DNA of 7,689 bases from Actinomycetota bacterium (lineage in GTDB: Bacteria > Actinomycetota > Thermoleophilia > Miltoncostaeales > Miltoncostaeaceae): the NCBI GenBank assembly GCA_005788075.1, contig SXZC01000053.1:1-7689 (forward strand). Direction: 5' to 3'. The first letter of the stretch is position 1, and each line of letters opens with the position of its first letter. Of the stretch, positions 5,192 to 7,689 are shown piece by piece. The notes beneath the pieces were generated by a model that was not told the origin of the DNA, did no database searches, and saw only the letters and a list, made by a program, of their open reading frames with translations. A program made the translations under genes and the position numbers.

Positions 5192-6138
5192 GCGGCCACC
5201 GCCACCGCCACGCCCTCCTCGCCACTCGGCGAGATGCACGCGACCACCTGCGCCAGCCCGGCCCCGCGCAGCATCTGGTCGAGGCCCGATGCATCGTGCC
5301 GGAACGACTCGAGCACGCGGATGGGCCGGCCGGCGGGCATCGTCACCGTGATCCCCTCGACATCGGCGACCAGCGGATCGCGCGGCGTCACCTCCCCGAC
5401 GATCGCCAGGGCATCCGGGGCGTCATCCCAGCGCATGGCGATGTCCCCGGCGCGGCCGAGGCCGATGTCCTCGAGCACCGCCATGAGCCACGCCCGCGTG
5501 GGGGGGTTGTCGTACTGGGCCATCACGTCGTCGCGCGCGCCCGGGCGCTCCGGCAGGAGGTTGGCGCTCACCATCAGCACGTCCCCCGGGGCGAGCAGCG
5601 ACAGGGCAGGGATGAGCGAGCCGGGCCCGAGCGTGGACACCACCCCGAACAGCGTCACCACGCGGGATCCCGGCCGCCGGTCGCCGAGGATGGGGGAGAG
5701 GTCGCCGACGGCGGTGATGTCCACCGCCACGGCGTCGGTGCCGCCGACGCCCGGCACGGCGCCCATGGCATCGGCGGCGGCGCTGACCAGCGGCACGCTC
5801 ACATCCACTGCGGTGGCCCGCACGTCCGCATGGCCCGCCGACACCAGCGCGCCCAGCAGGCGTCGCTCCTTCACGCCGTCCCCGCAGGCGACCCCGATCA
5901 CGTGCACCGGGCCCGCGGGCACCGCGGCGATCGCCGCCCGCGCGGCGGCGTCATAGGCGGCGAGGCCGTCCTCCGCCTGGGCGGGCGAGTGCGCCGATGC
6001 CAGCGCGCGCCACATCGCGGCCGAGCGCTCGCCGACGTAGTGGAACCGGTTGTCCACCCGACCGGCCTCGAGCGCGGCGAGCATGCCGGCCCGGTGGGCG
6101 GAGGGGGAGACGCTCTCGTCGATGCGCACGTCCGGCAT
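5188..6138 (-). CDS. EgtD-family-like SAM-dependent methyltransferase
   Basis: This 316-residue protein resembles the histidine-specific methyltransferase family (Methyltransf_33, EgtD). It has NRFHYVGERSAAMWRALA (30-47) in the N-terminal part, the SAM glycine motif VIGVACGDGVKERRLL (80-95), an AVDVS strand end (110-114), an acidic VDI (139-141), LFGVVSTLGPG (163-173) and a C-terminal VLESFRHDASGLDQMLRGAGL (275-295). EgtD makes hercynine for ergothioneine, but here the conserved GSTIGN-type loop reads VVSTLGPG, so the substrate-binding Asn seems absent, and no egtB, egtC or egtE lies nearby. A different small-molecule substrate is likely. ATG 6138 is 26 nt after the typA stop; TAGCAT (6150-6145) is 6 nt before it, consistent with a leaderless message. 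Read-through from typA is also possible. Confidence 0.7.
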   Translation of the reverse strand: MPDVRIDESVSPSAHRAGMLAALEAGRVDNRFHYVGERSAAMWRALASAHSPAQAEDGLAAYDAAARAAIAAVPAGPVHVIGVACGDGVKERRLLGALVSAGHADVRATAVDVSVPLVSAAADAMGAVPGVGGTDAVAVDITAVGDLSPILGDRRPGSRVVTLFGVVSTLGPGSLIPALSLLAPGDVLMVSANLLPERPGARDDVMAQYDNPPTRAWLMAVLEDIGLGRAGDIAMRWDDAPDALAIVGEVTPRDPLVADVEGITVTMPAGRPIRVLESFRHDASGLDQMLRGAGLAQVVACISPSGEEGVAVAVAA

Positions 6139-6144
6139 GCCCCG

Positions 6145-6150
6145 ATGCTA
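6145..6150 (-). promoter_or_regulatory. candidate -10 box of the methyltransferase gene
   Basis: TAGCAT on the minus strand ends 6 nt before ATG 6138, placing the transcript start at the start codon. No -35 of normal spacing is evident and the box lies in the 26-nt gap after typA. Confidence 0.35.
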
Positions 6151-6164
6151 CGGACTGCGGGCGG

Positions 6165-7689
6165 TCAGGCCTCGGCCGCCACCTTGCGGCTCTTTGCGGC
6201 CTTCGCCCGCTTCGTGGCGTCGAGGACCGTCTTGCGCATGCGCACGTCGTCGGGCGTCACCTCGACGCACTCGTCGTCGCGCACCCACTCGAGCGCCTGC
6301 TCGAGCGAGAGCGTGCGCGGCGGCACCAGCCGCTCGAGCTCGTCGGCCGTGCTCGAGCGCATGTTGGTGAGCTTCTTCTCCTTGCAGATGTTCACGTCGA
6401 GGTCGTCGCCGCGGGAGTTCTCGCCCACGATCATCCCCTCGTACACCGCATCGCCGGGCTCCACGAACAGCACGCCGCGCTCCTGCAGGCCGAACATCGC
6501 GAATGTGGTGACCACGCCGGTGCGGTCGGCCACGAGGCTGCCGCGCGTGCGCGTGCGGATCTCCCCCTGCCAGGGCTGCCAGGAGTCGAACACCGAGTGC
6601 AGGAGGCCGGTGCCGCGGGTCTCGGTGAGGAACTCCGTGCGGAAGCCCACGAGGCCGCGTGCGGGAACCAGGTAGTCGAGGCGGGTCCAGCCGGTGCCGT
6701 GGTTCACCACCTGCTCCATGCGCCCCTTGCGCAGGGCCAGCAGCTGGGTGACCACGCCCATCATGTCCTCGGGCACGTCGATGGTCACGCGCTCCATGGG
6801 CTCGTGGCGCACGCCGTCGATCTCGCGGATCAGCACCTCGGGCTTGCCCACGGTGAGCTCGAAGCCCGCGCGGCGCCTGGTCTCCACCAGCACGGCCAGC
6901 TGCAGCGCGCGGCGTCCCCGAACCTCCCAGGCGTCGGGCCGGTCGGTGGGCTGCACGCGCAGCGACACGTTGCCGATCAGTTCCTGGTCGAGGCGGTCCT
7001 TCAGCATGCGGGCCGTGAGCTTGGTGCCCTCGCGGCCTGCGAGGGCCGATGTGTTGATGCCGATCGTGAGCCCCAGGCTGGGCTCGTCCACGGTGATCAC
7101 GGGAAGGGGATCGGGGCGCTCGATGTCGGCAAGGGTCTCGCCGATGGTGATCTCCTCGATTCCGGCCACGGCGATGATGTCGCCCGGGCCGGCTTCGTCC
7201 ACGGGCACGCGGTCGAGCTCCTTCGTGAGGAACAACTCGGCGACCTTCACCGACTGCACCGACCCGTCGGCCCGGCACCACGCCACCTGCTCGCCGCGAC
7301 GGATCGTGCCCTCGTGCACGCGGCAGATGGCCAGGCGGCCCAGGTAGCTGTCGGCGGCCAGGTTGGTGACCAGCGCCTGCAGCGGGGCGCCCTCGGTGTA
7401 CTCCGGTGCCGGCACGGTGTCGCGCAGCACGTCGAAGAGCACGGAGAGGTCGTCGTCCTGCGCGTCGGCAGAGAGCGACGCCGTGCCGGCCTTGGCGTTG
7501 GCGTACACGATGGGGAAGTCGATCTGCGCCTCATCTGCGCCGAGGTCCATGAAGAGCTCGTACACCTCGTCCACCACCTCGGCGGCGCGGGCATCGGGGC
7601 GGTCGATCTTGTTGATCACGAGCACCACCGGCAGGCGGGCCTCCAGCGCCTTGCGCAGCACGAAGCGCGTCTGGGGTAGCGGGCCCTCC
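6165..7689 (-). CDS. typA: translational GTPase TypA/BipA (5' end cut by window)
   Basis: TypA/BipA binds the ribosome and aids late 50S assembly and stress adaptation. The 507 visible residues begin inside the GTPase domain at EGPLPQTRFVLRKALE, just after the G3 region, and include G4 NKID (26-29) and the G5 strand PIVYANAKAG (59-68). An EF-Tu-like beta-barrel domain follows (about 96-190), then the EF-G III and V-like domains with VPARGLVGFRTEFLTETRGTG (341-361, key PARGL). The TypA-specific C-terminal domain carries VGENSRGDDLDVN (421-433) and CKEKKLTNMRSS (435-446). About 100 N-terminal residues, with the P-loop and DTPGH motifs, lie beyond the right edge. The tail is Lys/Arg/Ala-rich (TKRAKAAKSRK). 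All motifs look intact. The gene is directly followed by the methyltransferase gene on the same strand. Confidence 0.96.
   Translation of the reverse strand, partial: EGPLPQTRFVLRKALEARLPVVLVINKIDRPDARAAEVVDEVYELFMDLGADEAQIDFPIVYANAKAGTASLSADAQDDDLSVLFDVLRDTVPAPEYTEGAPLQALVTNLAADSYLGRLAICRVHEGTIRRGEQVAWCRADGSVQSVKVAELFLTKELDRVPVDEAGPGDIIAVAGIEEITIGETLADIERPDPLPVITVDEPSLGLTIGINTSALAGREGTKLTARMLKDRLDQELIGNVSLRVQPTDRPDAWEVRGRRALQLAVLVETRRRAGFELTVGKPEVLIREIDGVRHEPMERVTIDVPEDMMGVVTQLLALRKGRMEQVVNHGTGWTRLDYLVPARGLVGFRTEFLTETRGTGLLHSVFDSWQPWQGEIRTRTRGSLVADRTGVVTTFAMFGLQERGVLFVEPGDAVYEGMIVGENSRGDDLDVNICKEKKLTNMRSSTADELERLVPPRTLSLEQALEWVRDDECVEVTPDDVRMRKTVLDATKRAKAAKSRKVAAEA

Noticed and set aside
5191..5209. 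CCACCG hexamer repeats and a small GGCGG/CCGCC stem after the MFS stop
   Set aside because: The repeat encodes the VAVAVAA end of the methyltransferase; the 5-bp stem with no T-run is too weak to call a terminator.
3973..6675. 900-codon open frame on the plus strand spanning three genes
   Set aside because: It crosses the MFS gene in another frame and runs antisense to the methyltransferase and typA genes. Its composition is Arg/His/Ala-rich, as expected for a high-GC shadow frame.

Overview
The window is GC-rich bacterial DNA with almost gap-free coding on both strands and a strong third-position G/C bias. It looks chromosomal. The gene content (an actinobacterial-type NadB, a DUF2256 zinc-ribbon protein, TypA, a sugar-porter-like MFS protein) and the probable leaderless starts suggest Actinomycetota, perhaps a Thermoleophilia-like lineage. 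That placement is inference; there is no rRNA or other marker here. I see no tRNA, rRNA, IS element, phage gene or CRISPR array.

Layout. (1) 1-1135, minus: L-aspartate oxidase (nadB), C-terminus cut by the left window edge. (2) 1136-1290: a short AT-richer control region with two near-identical 21-bp repeats in front of nadB, then a strong GC hairpin that separates nadB from the next gene. (3) 1291-1500, minus: an unrecognised 69-residue protein with a good Shine-Dalgarno, preceded by a 112-bp intergenic region. (4) 1613-2377, minus: a membrane-anchored Mrr-type nuclease-fold protein followed 3 nt later by a DUF2256 zinc-ribbon protein. (5) 2439-5191, plus: a tightly packed three-gene operon holding a degenerate metallo-beta-lactamase-fold protein, a divergent dihydropteroate-synthase-family protein and an MFS transporter; junctions are zero to 27 nt, then a 4-nt overlap. 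(6) 5188-6138, minus: an EgtD-family-like SAM methyltransferase whose stop codon interlocks with that of the MFS gene. (7) 6165-7689, minus: the ribosome-associated GTPase TypA/BipA, N-terminus cut by the right window edge.

How the genes fit together. nadB and typA are housekeeping genes. The most original part is the 2439-5191 operon. Its middle gene keeps the DHPS barrel landmarks but has several changed signature positions, it is translationally coupled to a transporter, and it follows a protein that has lost most metallo-beta-lactamase metal ligands. A joint role in uptake or turnover of a pterin-like or other small metabolite is possible but unproven. The paired repeats in front of nadB, with a related half-site about 400 bp away before the small gene, look like an undescribed operator for NAD-synthesis control. 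No defence island or other dramatic new system is visible.
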